A stretch of 64,000 bases of DNA, from positions 434,001 to 498,000 of the forward strand of contig NZ_AZER01000016.1 in NCBI RefSeq assembly GCF_001436045.1. Reading direction: 5' to 3'. A program made the position numbers and the translations under genes. This document shows, piece after piece, positions 8,973 through 17,096 of the stretch; within the stretch, counting starts at the first letter, position 1, and every line of letters begins with the position of its first letter. The notes under the pieces are model-generated. The model did not search any database. It was given only the letters and a program-made list of their open reading frames with translations, and was not told the DNA's origin. This DNA comes from Limosilactobacillus frumenti DSM 13145. Lineage in GTDB: Bacteria > Bacillota > Bacilli > Lactobacillales > Lactobacillaceae.

Positions 8973-10019
8973 CTATCCTTTCCGGTCAAATTGAGTTAAG
9001 AAGCGAACGTCATTTTGGTAGAAGTTCCGGATATCAGTAACACCATACTTCAACATAGCAAAGCGGTCTGGTCCTAATCCGAAGGCAAAACCACCATATT
9101 CTTCAGGGTCAACACCAGACATCTTCAAGACGTTCGGGTGAACCATCCCGGCACCCAGTACTTCGATCCAACCGGTATGCTTACAAATAGCACAACCCTT
9201 TCCCATGCAGTTAAAGCAGGTAATATCAGCTTCAACGGAAGGTTCAGTAAATGGGAAGTAGCTTGGCCGTAACCGTACATTCAGCTTGTCACCAAACAAT
9301 GATTGGGCAACACGTTCCAAAGTTCCCTTCAGGTCAGCCATGGTGATGTGGGTCCCAACAACCATTCCTTCAATTTGATTAAACTGGTGACTGTGCGTTG
9401 CATCATCAGTATCACGCCGGTAAACTTTTCCGGGTGAAATCATCTTCAGTGGACCTTGGGAGAAGTCATGCTTCTCGAGCATCCGGGCCTGCATTGGCGA
9501 GGTTTGCGTCCGCATCAGAACAGATGGCGTAACATAGAAGGTATCCTGCATGTCCCGAGCGGGGTGATCCTTAGGCAGATTTAGCTTTTCAAAGTTATAA
9601 ACTTCTTGTTCTACTTCATCACCAACAGCCACTTCATATCCCATTGAAACAAACAGGTCGACCACTTGATCAATCACTTGTTGAATCACATGTGGCTGGC
9701 CCTGAGCAACTGGGGAACCAGGTAAAGTAACATCAACTGTTTCAGCAGCCAATTCCGCGTTCATTGCCGCTTCTTCTAATTTTTGCCGCTTATCATCAAT
9801 AGCAGCACTTAATTCGTCACGAACCTTGTTGGCAAATTGACCAACCTTAGGCCGTTCTTCGGCACTTAAATCACGCATCCCACGAAGAACATTTGTAATC
9901 GGGCCTTTTTTACCAAGCATTTTAACCCGAATTTCGTTAATCTTCTTCAGGTCTTTGGATTGTTCAATATCTGCTAATCCTTGCTCGCGGAGTTCCGCTA
10001 AGCGTTCTCTTAATCCCAT
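8973..10019 (-). CDS. pheS: Phenylalanine--tRNA ligase alpha subunit
   Basis: 348-residue catalytic alpha subunit that makes phenylalanyl-adenylate and charges tRNA-Phe. An N-terminal coiled coil (residues about 1-85) contacts tRNA. The class II catalytic core follows, with motif 2 ([10 protein letters not shown] near residue 215) and motif 3 ([14 protein letters not shown] near 315). Four cysteines ([12 protein letters not shown] near 268-280) form a likely metal-binding knuckle seen in many PheS proteins. It is the first gene of the pheST operon, directly downstream of a Phe-specific T-box. Confidence 0.97.
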   Translation of the reverse strand: MGLRERLAELREQGLADIEQSKDLKKINEIRVKMLGKKGPITNVLRGMRDLSAEERPKVGQFANKVRDELSAAIDDKRQKLEEAAMNAELAAETVDVTLPGSPVAQGQPHVIQQVIDQVVDLFVSMGYEVAVGDEVEQEVYNFEKLNLPKDHPARDMQDTFYVTPSVLMRTQTSPMQARMLEKHDFSQGPLKMISPGKVYRRDTDDATHSHQFNQIEGMVVGTHITMADLKGTLERVAQSLFGDKLNVRLRPSYFPFTEPSVEADITCFNCMGKGCAICKHTGWIEVLGAGMVHPNVLKMSGVDPEEYGGFAFGLGPDRFAMLKYGVTDIRNFYQNDVRFLTQFDRKG

Positions 10020-10033
10020 ATTTTCAACTCCTT

Positions 10034-10260
10034 ATAATAAAAAAGCCCCGTCCAAATAGGGACGAGGCTTCGCGGTACCACCCTAGTTTGCAATTAAAAT
10101 TGCACACTTAAAATCGATAACGGCGATTGACCGGAATATCATTACATATCGGCTCCGGAAATGAAATTCTCCCATTGTGTAGGTCATTAATTACAGCTAA
10201 GATAATGACTCTCTAACTACATTGTTGGGATACTAGTTTCCATCTGCGCTTTTAATAACA
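10034..10260 (-). promoter_or_regulatory. T-box leader of pheST (Phe specifier)
   Basis: A tRNA-sensing riboswitch that reads uncharged tRNA-Phe. The minus strand contains the invariant T-box core GGTGGTACCGCG, plus-strand 10071-10082. Directly after it is a terminator stem (10044-10074) followed by TTTTTT. A UUC triplet at 10163-10165, followed by a purine, fits the specifier position. Uncharged tRNA-Phe is expected to stabilise the antiterminator and allow pheST transcription. No other gene lies between pheS and 10302. Confidence 0.93.
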
Positions 10261-10265
10261 CAATT

Positions 10266-10294
10266 ATTCTAATCAAACTCTTAGAGAAAATCAA
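10266..10294 (-). promoter_or_regulatory. Promoter of the pheST T-box transcript
   Basis: Minus-strand TTGATT (10289-10294) and TAGAAT (10266-10271) are separated by exactly 17 bases. They lie just upstream of the T-box and just behind the stop of the HxlR gene. Confidence 0.7.
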
Positions 10295-10301
10295 GCGACA
10301 A

Positions 10302-10643
10302 TTAATACCACTTGTCACTCCACTGGTGAACGGCCTTCATCACTGGTAACAATTCCTTACCACGCTCAGTAAGGGAGTAGTCAATCCGACTTTGCCCCCG
10401 GTATGTATTTCGGGAGACAATTTTTTCATCTTCCAATTCCTTTAAACGTTCACAAAGCACCCGATCACTGCAACCCTCGATACTAGCCGCCAAGTCTTTA
10501 AAACGCATTGAGTCTTGTACCAAGAGGGCCTCGATAATTAAACCATTCCATTTCTTTCCTAAAATGGTAAAAGTATGTGTAAATTTTGGACAAAGTTGAC
10601 ACCCTGCCATATGGGTATCAGCACTAGCAACAGCTTGTGCCAT
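10302..10643 (-). CDS. HxlR family winged-helix transcriptional regulator
   Basis: 113 residues of the HxlR family, small dimeric winged-helix regulators that often sense redox or electrophile stress. The family core is clear: TILGKKWNGLIIEALL, then MRFKDLAASIEGCSDRVLCERLKELEDEKIVSR (recognition helix) and the wing YSLTERGKELLPV. Cysteines at residues 15 and 18 (CQLC) and two more in the DNA-binding domain (CSDRVLC) could be redox-active, but this is inference. It has a GGGGG ribosome site before the ATG and lies 16 bases after the HD-domain gene, probably in the same transcript. Its targets are unknown. Confidence 0.88.
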   Translation of the reverse strand: MAQAVASADTHMAGCQLCPKFTHTFTILGKKWNGLIIEALLVQDSMRFKDLAASIEGCSDRVLCERLKELEDEKIVSRNTYRGQSRIDYSLTERGKELLPVMKAVHQWSDKWY

Positions 10644-10659
10644 CCCAATATCCCCCTTT

Positions 10660-11166
10660 CTACCAAGTAGTCTTCATCCGCCGCTTCCGAATCTTACGTG
10701 CTAACTTGGCACGTAACGGTGAGAAGAATTCATGTTCCGCTTCAAAGTCATCCACTAATGAAACAATTAAGCTTTCCCAGTACTTTGGAATGGCCATTGT
10801 TGCCCCAAACATGTGCTTTAAGATAATATCCTTTTCCATATCGTTTAATGGGGTGATCTTCTCGGCATTACGCAATGCTACTCGCGGATGAATGAAAGCA
10901 TGCGTTCCTAAATCAAATTTAGTAGTTCGCCAATCATAATAAAAGAGATCATGTAATAAGCCAGCACGAGCAACGTTTCGATAGTTCAAGTGCATTCTTT
11001 TAGCGATCTTGTAGCTATCAAACGAAACCGCAATGGAATGTTGTAATCGATTCGAGTGGTGGTGCTGAGTATAGTTTGCAAGCTTTTTAACAGCTGGCTG
11101 CGCTAATAAGTCCTCAACAAGTGACACATACTCAGGATCAGTTCGCCATTCATTTTTTGACTTCAT
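10660..11166 (-). CDS. HD domain protein (putative phosphohydrolase)
   Basis: About 168 residues with an HD-type metal-dependent phosphohydrolase signature: HHHSNRLQHSIAVSF (first His), GLLHDLFYYDW (HD pair) and a later D in SLVDDFEAE. Substrates of such proteins range from nucleotides to signalling molecules, and none can be assigned here. The ATG at 11164-11166 is favoured because AAAGGGG lies at proper spacing. A reading from 11217 would add an unsupported N-terminus. The C-terminus is basic (RAKLARKIRKRRMK). It precedes the HxlR regulator, which suggests joint control. Confidence 0.8.
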   Translation of the reverse strand: MKSKNEWRTDPEYVSLVEDLLAQPAVKKLANYTQHHHSNRLQHSIAVSFDSYKIAKRMHLNYRNVARAGLLHDLFYYDWRTTKFDLGTHAFIHPRVALRNAEKITPLNDMEKDIILKHMFGATMAIPKYWESLIVSLVDDFEAEHEFFSPLRAKLARKIRKRRMKTTW

Positions 11167-11239
11167 AATATACCCCTTTCTTATCATTGATTGTATTGTA
11201 CACAATTTCAATCGCAAAATAAATCAGAACGGCTTAATT

Positions 11240-12019
11240 TTAATCGGCTAGTCCCTGATTTAACTGAAACATTAAAATCCCGGCTGAAACGGCAACGTTA
11301 AGCGATTCCGCTTCTCCACGCATTGGAATATACAAGTTGGCCGTCGTTTGCGCAAGTAGTTCCTTACTCATCCCATGGCCTTCATTACCCATTATTAGAG
11401 CAAAGGTTGCTCCCGGATGAACATCACGGAAGCTTTTGGCAGCTGGGTTTAGCTGAGTACCATACACTGGTGCATCAACCTGCTTAAAGTCTTCGATCCA
11501 CTTTGATAAGTCTCCTTCATACATCTGGAGGTGGAATTGACTTCCCTGCATTGAGCGAACAACCTTAGGTGAAAACAGGTCTGCTGAACGATCACCAACG
11601 ACGACACCCGTAAAGCCAGCCGCATCAGCAGTCCGGACCATTGTCCCAACGTTGCCAGGATCTTGCACCCGATCCAATAATAGCCAAGCACCGTTTAGAG
11701 GCGCTGAAGGAACTTGATGAGCATTCGGCATTTCCACCACGGCAGCAATTCCCTGGGGCGTAACGGTTTCTGTAATGTGGCGCATAATTTCTTCAGTCAC
11801 CTGATAAACTTCAGCACTCAAGCCAATGAGGTCCTGATGGGCATCGAGTTGTTCATCGGTACCAATCAGTTGTAAGATCTCGATGCCTGCCTTGTGGGCT
11901 TCTTGTACCAGGTGCCACCCATCTAATAGATAGCGGCCAGTTTGGCGACGGTACTTTTTTGTTTGCAGTTTTTTCCAATTTTTAACGTGTTGATTGTGGA
12001 TTGAAGTTAATTCTTCCAA
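11240..12019 (-). CDS. TrmH/SpoU family RNA 2'-O-methyltransferase
   Basis: 259-residue SPOUT methyltransferase that uses S-adenosylmethionine to methylate ribose 2'-OH in rRNA or tRNA. The N-terminal substrate-binding domain (residues about 1-100) starts with the typical SIHNQHVKNWKKLQ. The C-terminal knotted catalytic domain shows motif 1 (LLLDRVQDPGNVGTMVRTADAAGF), motif 2 (ALIMGNEGHGMS) and motif 3 (PMRGEAESLNVAVSAGILMFQ). In Bacillus relatives a ysgA-type gene of this family also neighbours pheST. The exact RNA target is not deducible. Confidence 0.93.
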   Translation of the reverse strand: MEELTSIHNQHVKNWKKLQTKKYRRQTGRYLLDGWHLVQEAHKAGIEILQLIGTDEQLDAHQDLIGLSAEVYQVTEEIMRHITETVTPQGIAAVVEMPNAHQVPSAPLNGAWLLLDRVQDPGNVGTMVRTADAAGFTGVVVGDRSADLFSPKVVRSMQGSQFHLQMYEGDLSKWIEDFKQVDAPVYGTQLNPAAKSFRDVHPGATFALIMGNEGHGMSKELLAQTTANLYIPMRGEAESLNVAVSAGILMFQLNQGLAD

Positions 12020-12045
12020 AATAGACAGTCCCCTTTTCTCCTTTA

Positions 12046-12071
12046 ATTATACCATGTTAATAGTGTACAAT
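12046..12071. promoter_or_regulatory. Divergent promoter region between trmH-type and acylphosphatase genes
   Basis: TATAAT on the minus strand (12046-12051) and TACAAT on the plus strand (12066-12071) lie within 26 bases, each about 30 bases from its gene. The -35 boxes are weak. Mutual interference is possible but unproven. Confidence 0.45.
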
Positions 12072-12103
12072 GGATAGACTAAAAAAGGGAGGAATGGCAT
12101 CGA

Positions 12104-12376
12104 ATGAAACACTATCAATTAACCGCCTATGGTCAAGTTCAGGGAGTGGGGTTCCGTTGGGGAGTCTACCAATATGCATCCCAGCGGCCAATTAGTGGCT
12201 ACGTACAAAATATGATGGATGGCACTGTCATAATCGATTGCCAGGCAAACGAACAAGTTCTTGAAGCGCTGATCGCTTTTATTAAACATGGTCCGACCCC
12301 TTATGCACGCGTTATACAGTTAGATCAACACGAATTACCAGTTGATCCACAATTGACGGACTTTTCCATCCATTAA
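12104..12376 (+). CDS. Acylphosphatase
   Basis: 90 residues, the standard size for acylphosphatase, which hydrolyses acyl phosphates such as carbamoyl or 1,3-bisphosphoglycerate in the cytoplasm. The two catalytic residues are visible: Arg in the phosphate-binding loop GQVQGVGFRWGVY (R18) and Asn in GYVQNMMDGTV (N36). The start is supported by GGGAGG upstream. It sits about 95 bases before yidC on the same strand. Adjacency of a small acylphosphatase to yidC is common in lactobacilli, though no functional link is established. Confidence 0.94.
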   Translation: MKHYQLTAYGQVQGVGFRWGVYQYASQRPISGYVQNMMDGTVIIDCQANEQVLEALIAFIKHGPTPYARVIQLDQHELPVDPQLTDFSIH

Positions 12377-12471
12377 GTTGTATAATTCGGTAGAATTTGA
12401 TCTCGATTTAAGCTAATATATTACTGTTTACATTCAATAAACGGAGAAATCCATTAAGGGAGAAATTAATA

Positions 12472-13461
12472 ATGAAACTAAAACGACTATCAGTAGCTGG
12501 CGGATTAGCCACCCTACTGATGCTACTGTCTGGATGTGTCCGTACAACGAAGAGCGGTCATCCTTATGGCTTTGTCTACACGTATATGGCAAAGCCAATG
12601 CAACATTTGATGGAGTGGCTTGCCGCTCACTTAGGTAACAACTATGGCTGGGCCATCATCGTAATTGTTGTGGTTGTCCGAATGGTCCTCTTGCCAGTGA
12701 TGTTCTCGCAAATGAAGAAATCCACCATCATGCAAGAAAAGATGGCACGGATTCAACCGGTATTAAAAGAACTCCAACAAAAGCAAAAGGAAGCCAAGAC
12801 ACCGGAAGAAACAGCCGCCATTGGCCAACAAATGATGGCAGTTTACCGGGAAAATAATGTCAGTCTGACAGGTGGAATTGGCTGTCTACCACTGATTATT
12901 CAGTTGCCAGTCTTTGCCGCTCTTTATGCCGCTATTCGTTACTCACCGGACCTGTACCACGCTACCTTCTTTGGTATTGCGCTTGGTAAACCAAGTGTGC
13001 TCTTTGCGGTATTATCATTTATTGCCTACGCTGTCCAAAGTTACCTCGGTTTAGTTGGCGTCCCTGAATCACAAAAGCAGCAAATGAAGATGGCAATCTG
13101 GATGAGTCCAGTCATGACCTTCTTTATTTCATTAACTTCTTCTGCTGGATTAGGACTCTACTTCTTCATTGGTGGGCTCTTTGCAATCTTACAAACCTTA
13201 TTAATTAATGCTTACCGTCCACGCATTCGGAAACAAATTGCTGCCGAAAATGATGGTAAGCCAGTCAAGGTGCCAGATGCACCAGTGATCCCGTCTACGA
13301 GTACAACAGCCAAGACAGCAGCCACTTCTTCCGCCATTGACCAGTTGAAGAATGATGACAAACAGGCCCCTAGTGAACCACAAAAGAAGGCCCAACAACC
13401 AGTCCCAACTAACCGGCAACGGAACGCGGGTAAACAGCATCATCACAAGAGTAATAATTAA
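12472..13461 (+). CDS. yidC: Membrane protein insertase YidC/OxaA (lipoprotein form)
   Basis: 329-residue insertase of the YidC/Oxa1 family that inserts and folds membrane proteins with or without SecYEG. A lipoprotein signal ends in the lipobox LLSGC with Cys22. Membrane helices run from roughly 57-80 onward. The conserved conduit region includes VRMVLLPVMFSQMKKS with its essential-type Arg, and the helices GGIGCLPLIIQLPVFAALYAAI and IWMSPVMTFFISLTSSAGLGLYFFIGG. The tail from about residue 250 is Lys/Gln/Ala-rich and basic, fitting the ribosome-binding tails of YidC2-type proteins. It precedes a terminator at 13471. Confidence 0.96.
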   Translation: MKLKRLSVAGGLATLLMLLSGCVRTTKSGHPYGFVYTYMAKPMQHLMEWLAAHLGNNYGWAIIVIVVVVRMVLLPVMFSQMKKSTIMQEKMARIQPVLKELQQKQKEAKTPEETAAIGQQMMAVYRENNVSLTGGIGCLPLIIQLPVFAALYAAIRYSPDLYHATFFGIALGKPSVLFAVLSFIAYAVQSYLGLVGVPESQKQQMKMAIWMSPVMTFFISLTSSAGLGLYFFIGGLFAILQTLLINAYRPRIRKQIAAENDGKPVKVPDAPVIPSTSTTAKTAATSSAIDQLKNDDKQAPSEPQKKAQQPVPTNRQRNAGKQHHHKSNN

Positions 13462-13470
13462 CTAACCACC

Positions 13471-13503
13471 AAGGCTTCTAACATTTATGTGTTAGGGGCC
13501 TTT
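13471..13503 (+). terminator. Intrinsic terminator after yidC
   Basis: Imperfect stem AAGGC..TCTAACA / TGTTAGG..GCCTTT with a short T-run. The deformylase-like gene starts 22 bases on, so read-through could still serve it. Confidence 0.6.
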
Positions 13504-13525
13504 CACTATCAAGGAGGCAAATTAA

Positions 13526-13936
13526 ATGGAACGACCTATTAACCATGATCAATTATTTCTCCAGCAAAAGGCCAAAGCAGCAACGAAGGCCGATTTAGTA
13601 ATCGGCCAGGACCTCCAGGATACCCTCCAGGCTCACCATCGGGACTGCGTCGGCATGGCCGCTAACATGATCGGCGTTAATAAAGCAATTATCATCGTTA
13701 GTGTTGGTCCCTTCAACCTGCTAATGTTCAACCCCAAAATTGTTCAACAAAGTCATCCTTACCAAACTCAAGAAGGCTGTCTTTCATTATCAGGAGAACG
13801 CCGCACTACTCGTTACCAGCACATTACGGTAGCATTTATGAATAAGCAGTGGAAAAAGCAACAGCAGGAATTTAGCGGGTTCACCGCCGAAATTATTCAG
13901 CACGAAATTGATCACCTGCACGGTATTCTAATTTAG
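13526..13936 (+). CDS. Short peptide deformylase-like protein with altered motif I
   Basis: 136 residues of the polypeptide deformylase family, enzymes that remove the formyl group from nascent proteins using a metal held by one Cys and two His. Motif II (EGCLS near residue 87) and motif III (QHEIDHLHG near residue 125) are intact, so metal binding is plausible. Motif I, normally GxGxAAxQ, reads CVGMAANM here: the oxyanion-stabilising Gln is replaced by Met. The protein is also shorter than the main Firmicute enzyme of about 180 residues. It may be a weak or non-canonical paralogue, with the housekeeping deformylase elsewhere. It has a GGAGG ribosome site and no other operon partner. Confidence 0.82.
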   Translation: MERPINHDQLFLQQKAKAATKADLVIGQDLQDTLQAHHRDCVGMAANMIGVNKAIIIVSVGPFNLLMFNPKIVQQSHPYQTQEGCLSLSGERRTTRYQHITVAFMNKQWKKQQQEFSGFTAEIIQHEIDHLHGILI

Positions 13937-13942
13937 CCTAGC

Positions 13943-13971
13943 TTATCAAGCTCCGTAACTTTTGCTATGAT
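13943..13971 (+). promoter_or_regulatory. Promoter of the MATE exporter leader
   Basis: TTATCA (13943-13948) and TATGAT (13966-13971) with 17-base spacing. Transcription would start near 13978, about 100 bases before the chosen TTG start. Confidence 0.6.
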
Positions 13972-13976
13972 AATAA

Positions 13977-14079
13977 ATGAATGAAATAAGAGCTACAAAA
14001 TCGCCGGGTTTTGTTAAAAATATCTTCCCAAACAGGCGTCCATTTTGGAGGATGGGAGGAGTATCTGGAGGTTTTTAGT
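13977..14079 (+). promoter_or_regulatory. Leader of the MATE gene: possible 33-codon upstream ORF and hairpins
   Basis: An ATG at 13977 opens a 33-codon frame that closes with TAG at 14076-14078, one base before the MATE TTG start, and spans the MATE ribosome site. Within it, TCTTCCCA can pair with TGGGAGGA (14023-14060 region), enclosing a smaller TCCA/TGGA hairpin. A GCC..GGC pairing further 5' is an alternative. It matches no riboswitch class recognised here. A regulatory leader is an inference. Confidence 0.35.
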
Positions 14080-15393
14080 TTGACAATTACTAAAGAAGTT
14101 TTTCACTACGTCAGTCGGAACATCATTGCCATGGTGGGAACCTCACTGTATGTACTGATTGATACCCTATTTATTTCTATTGCCGCCGGGGCGCTGGGGT
14201 TAACTGCTCTTAACCTCGCTCTCCCCATTTTTAACTGTTTCAACGCCATCGGTCTCCTCCTTGGCGTCGGTGGAGCCACCATTTTCTCATTAAATAAGGT
14301 CCTCCACCCTGAACGAGTAGAGTCACTATACAGTTCATTAATAATTGTCGCCGCTGTGACGGGTGTGATTGTGGCAATCTTAATGGATATTTTTGCCACC
14401 CCAGTCGTCAATTTTCTCGGTGCTAATGACCAAACACGGGAATTGGCGATTACTTATGTCAGGATTGTGGCCTGGTGTGGACCCTTTGTGATGTGCAACC
14501 TAATCAGTTTAAACTTTATTCGTAATGACGGTAACCCTACCCTCACAATGATGGCAACCGTCATTGAGACCACTTCCGTTATTGCCATTGATTGGTTCTT
14601 CATTTTTGGTCTGGGATTTAAAATGGAAGGGGCTGCAATGGCCGCTATCTTTTCACCAGCCATTAGCTTGGTTGTATTGTCATTTCACCGTCGCTTTAAG
14701 AAACGTCAACTGCACTTGCATTGGGTATTTCCATCAATCAAGTCGGTTTGGCATGCCGCTCGACTGGGTGCCGCGGCAGCCCTAAACGAATTGAGTTCGG
14801 GAGTTAGCGTTTTCTTTTTCAACCATGTCCTATTAATTCTCGCTAACAATTATGCTGTGGCCGCCTATGGAGTTATTTCAAATATTGCAATTATGGTATT
14901 AGCCATCGCGAATGGGGTCGCCCTCGGTGTTCAACCGATTGTTAGCCGGGAATATGGTGAACGTCATTATATGAATGCTGCGAAGGCCCTGCGTGTCGGT
15001 GTAATCACAACCCTGACAATCGCCCTAATCGAGTTTGCTGTCTTAATTGTATTTAAGTACCCGATTATCAATATTTTTAACACCCAACATTCTTGGCAGT
15101 TGGTCCACTTTGCCAGCGTTGGTTTACCAATCTACTTTACCAGTGCTTTTTTCACTGCTTTGAACTATCTTTTCATCCTGTTCTTAACGGCAATTAATGG
15201 CGCACGGGCATCATTTTCATTATCACTGTTACGAGGGTATTTAATCCTCTTACCACTAATTATGATCCTGCCAACTATCTTGGGCATTGATGGTGTCTGG
15301 GCGGCGGTACCGATCACTGAAATGACCGTGACAGTTGTCGGCGCTATATTTATTCGCCAACGAATTCACCATTTTAACCAGTTAGACTCTTAA
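14080..15393 (+). CDS. MATE family multidrug/cation exporter
   Basis: About 437-residue membrane protein of the MATE (NorM/DinF-like) superfamily, which exports drugs or metabolites using a sodium or proton gradient. Twelve hydrophobic segments are discernible in two related halves. The typical first-helix motif is ALGLTALNLALPIFNCFNAIGLLLGVGGATIFS, and the second half contains VALGVQPIVSREYG. The start is taken as TTG at 14080 because GGAGG lies eight bases upstream. An in-frame TTG at 14011 has no ribosome site. It is expressed from its own promoter and leader. The substrate is unknown. Confidence 0.9.
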   Translation: MTITKEVFHYVSRNIIAMVGTSLYVLIDTLFISIAAGALGLTALNLALPIFNCFNAIGLLLGVGGATIFSLNKVLHPERVESLYSSLIIVAAVTGVIVAILMDIFATPVVNFLGANDQTRELAITYVRIVAWCGPFVMCNLISLNFIRNDGNPTLTMMATVIETTSVIAIDWFFIFGLGFKMEGAAMAAIFSPAISLVVLSFHRRFKKRQLHLHWVFPSIKSVWHAARLGAAAALNELSSGVSVFFFNHVLLILANNYAVAAYGVISNIAIMVLAIANGVALGVQPIVSREYGERHYMNAAKALRVGVITTLTIALIEFAVLIVFKYPIINIFNTQHSWQLVHFASVGLPIYFTSAFFTALNYLFILFLTAINGARASFSLSLLRGYLILLPLIMILPTILGIDGVWAAVPITEMTVTVVGAIFIRQRIHHFNQLDS

Positions 15394-15408
15394 TTCTGAA
15401 ATTATAAA

Positions 15409-15441
15409 GACCATCCACGTCACCAGTAGACGTAGATGGTC
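15409..15441 (+). terminator. Intrinsic terminator of the MATE gene
   Basis: GACCATC-C-ACGTC pairs with GACGT-A-GATGGTC and is followed by seven T. A convergent permease gene ends at 15457. Confidence 0.85.
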
Positions 15442-15456
15442 ATTTTTTTATCTATG

Positions 15457-16944
15457 TTAATTATTATGCTTTATAGCATGGTTGTAGAAAATCCAAGCAA
15501 CGGCGCCGAAGAATATTGGCCCAAAGGCGGTCCAGAAGGCGGTTTGAAAGTCATGGTCAATGATTGGTTGGACACAAGTAAAGATAATTCCCAAGCAAAC
15601 AATGATTTCCACAAACCAAACGAGGACCCGTGTCCAGAAGAGGTTCTTAAAGACGACAAAGTCATGGGGAACGTTCTTCCGCTGGAAGGCCGGAAAGGCA
15701 CCAATCAGGAAAATGTATGGTGCACAAGTAGAAACGTTAACCATATCAGTCAAAATCTGATAGAAGCGTGCCGCCGCAGAACCACAAAAAGCCACAAGAA
15801 AAATAATGATGCAAACCAAGGCAGCCTGAATCCACATTGCATTGGCTGGCATATCTGCGGAATTCAACTGAGTGATCCGGGTTGGCCATAACTTTGGATT
15901 AGAACCCATGATAAAAGATTTAACTGGCGTGTAAACCAGGACAAACATGGCCCCTAACATCCCCATCAATCCAGATAGAGCAATCAATCGGGTAAATAAG
16001 GCACCCAGGAAGAGGTTTGTCCCATGACTTAATCCTAATGAAAGACCAAGCATATAACCCAAACGGTTAAACACCACGTAAGTTACGTTACCCAGGTTCA
16101 CGTCAGGACGGGCAATTATATGGTTGTAATTGACAGAGAAACCCGTCATCACAATCATCAGAACATAAGAACCCACGGTTAAGATAGCCCCAATGGTCAG
16201 GCCTCGTGGGAAGGTATGCTCAGGATCTTTCATACTATCTGTCACCCCACCAAGGTTTTCTACCCCAGCGTACGCAAAGATTGCGTAAACAACGAAGGAG
16301 ATCACCGCAATCGGCGTTTTAAACGATGGGTTTGGTGATTCAAAGAAGGAAGAAATCCCATGAATTGGTTGTGCTGGTACACCTTTATTGGCGATGATGA
16401 CCACTAAACTGGCCAAGATAAAAATAGCGTTCATACCGATCATCAAGGACCCACCCAGGGAACTGATTTTAGTAATTCCATTAATTCCCCGGGCACTTAG
16501 CCAGGTAACCGCTAAGACGAAGAGAATGGCCAAGACACCAATTAATTGGTTTGACCCAAGGCCTAATAGATGCCACTTCTGCGTCGTATCATGACCAAAC
16601 AGTAAAGCTGAAAGAGTAATCCATAGCCGCGATGCAGAAGAAACGATCCACAAGACCCAGGATGCTAACCAAATAAAGGTCCCAATGAAGGCAATCTTTT
16701 CGGTCGTTGAGCCAGCAAGCCAAGAATAGATTCCCCCATGCGCGTCCTTAAAGGCTGAACCATATTCAGCCATCATTAGACACGAAGGGAAGAAGAAACA
16801 CAATCCAGCAAGAATATACCAGAACATCCCTGCATAAGCCATCTGAGCATAGGCAATGGATACATTACCAAAACCATAGATGGTTGAAATAATCATCAGC
16901 ACCAATGTTGGTGTGGTGATCAACTTTTTCTTTTCTGATGCCAT
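15457..16944 (-). CDS. APC superfamily amino acid permease, YjeM-like
   Basis: About 495-residue transporter of the amino acid/polyamine/organocation superfamily, closest by eye to the YjeM branch of glutamate:GABA-antiporter-like permeases. It shows about 12 membrane segments. The YjeM-like landmarks are GFGNVSIAYAQMAYAG, PSCLMMAEYGSAFKDAHGGIYSWL, FVVYAIFAYAGVENLGGV and PVKSFIMGSNPKLWP. The start at 16942-16944 follows a GGGGG ribosome site; an upstream in-frame ATG would add 16 residues without support. It is monocistronic between terminators. The actual substrate cannot be named from sequence. Confidence 0.9.
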   Translation of the reverse strand: MASEKKKLITTPTLVLMIISTIYGFGNVSIAYAQMAYAGMFWYILAGLCFFFPSCLMMAEYGSAFKDAHGGIYSWLAGSTTEKIAFIGTFIWLASWVLWIVSSASRLWITLSALLFGHDTTQKWHLLGLGSNQLIGVLAILFVLAVTWLSARGINGITKISSLGGSLMIGMNAIFILASLVVIIANKGVPAQPIHGISSFFESPNPSFKTPIAVISFVVYAIFAYAGVENLGGVTDSMKDPEHTFPRGLTIGAILTVGSYVLMIVMTGFSVNYNHIIARPDVNLGNVTYVVFNRLGYMLGLSLGLSHGTNLFLGALFTRLIALSGLMGMLGAMFVLVYTPVKSFIMGSNPKLWPTRITQLNSADMPANAMWIQAALVCIIIFLVAFCGSAAARFYQILTDMVNVSTCAPYIFLIGAFPAFQRKNVPHDFVVFKNLFWTRVLVWFVEIIVCLGIIFTCVQPIIDHDFQTAFWTAFGPIFFGAVAWIFYNHAIKHNN

Positions 16945-17053
16945 TATTTTAATCCCCCAATTACTTAATAAAAATAACGTATCCGTTTTCATTATACCGT
17001 TTTTGCAACGTTGTTGGGGGAATTTGTTAATAAGTTAACGTTCTGTACTAAAA

Positions 17054-17089
17054 AATCACGGTGCTGACGCAATGATCAGTACCGTGATT
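17054..17089 (-). terminator. Intrinsic terminator of the two-component operon
   Basis: Minus-strand AATCACGGTACTGATC pairs with the opposite arm (one mismatch) and is followed by TTTTTT. It sits eight bases past the histidine kinase stop. Confidence 0.8.
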
Positions 17090-17096
17090 AATGACC

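Noticed and set aside
14011-14079. Longer start (TTG at 14011) for the MATE gene
   Set aside because: No ribosome site precedes it, and the added residues are unlike MATE N-termini; TTG at 14080 has GGAGG at eight bases.
15436-15891. Plus-strand 151-codon frame
   Set aside because: It lies wholly antisense to the 3' end of the well-supported permease, starts within the terminator T-run area and has a non-protein-like composition.
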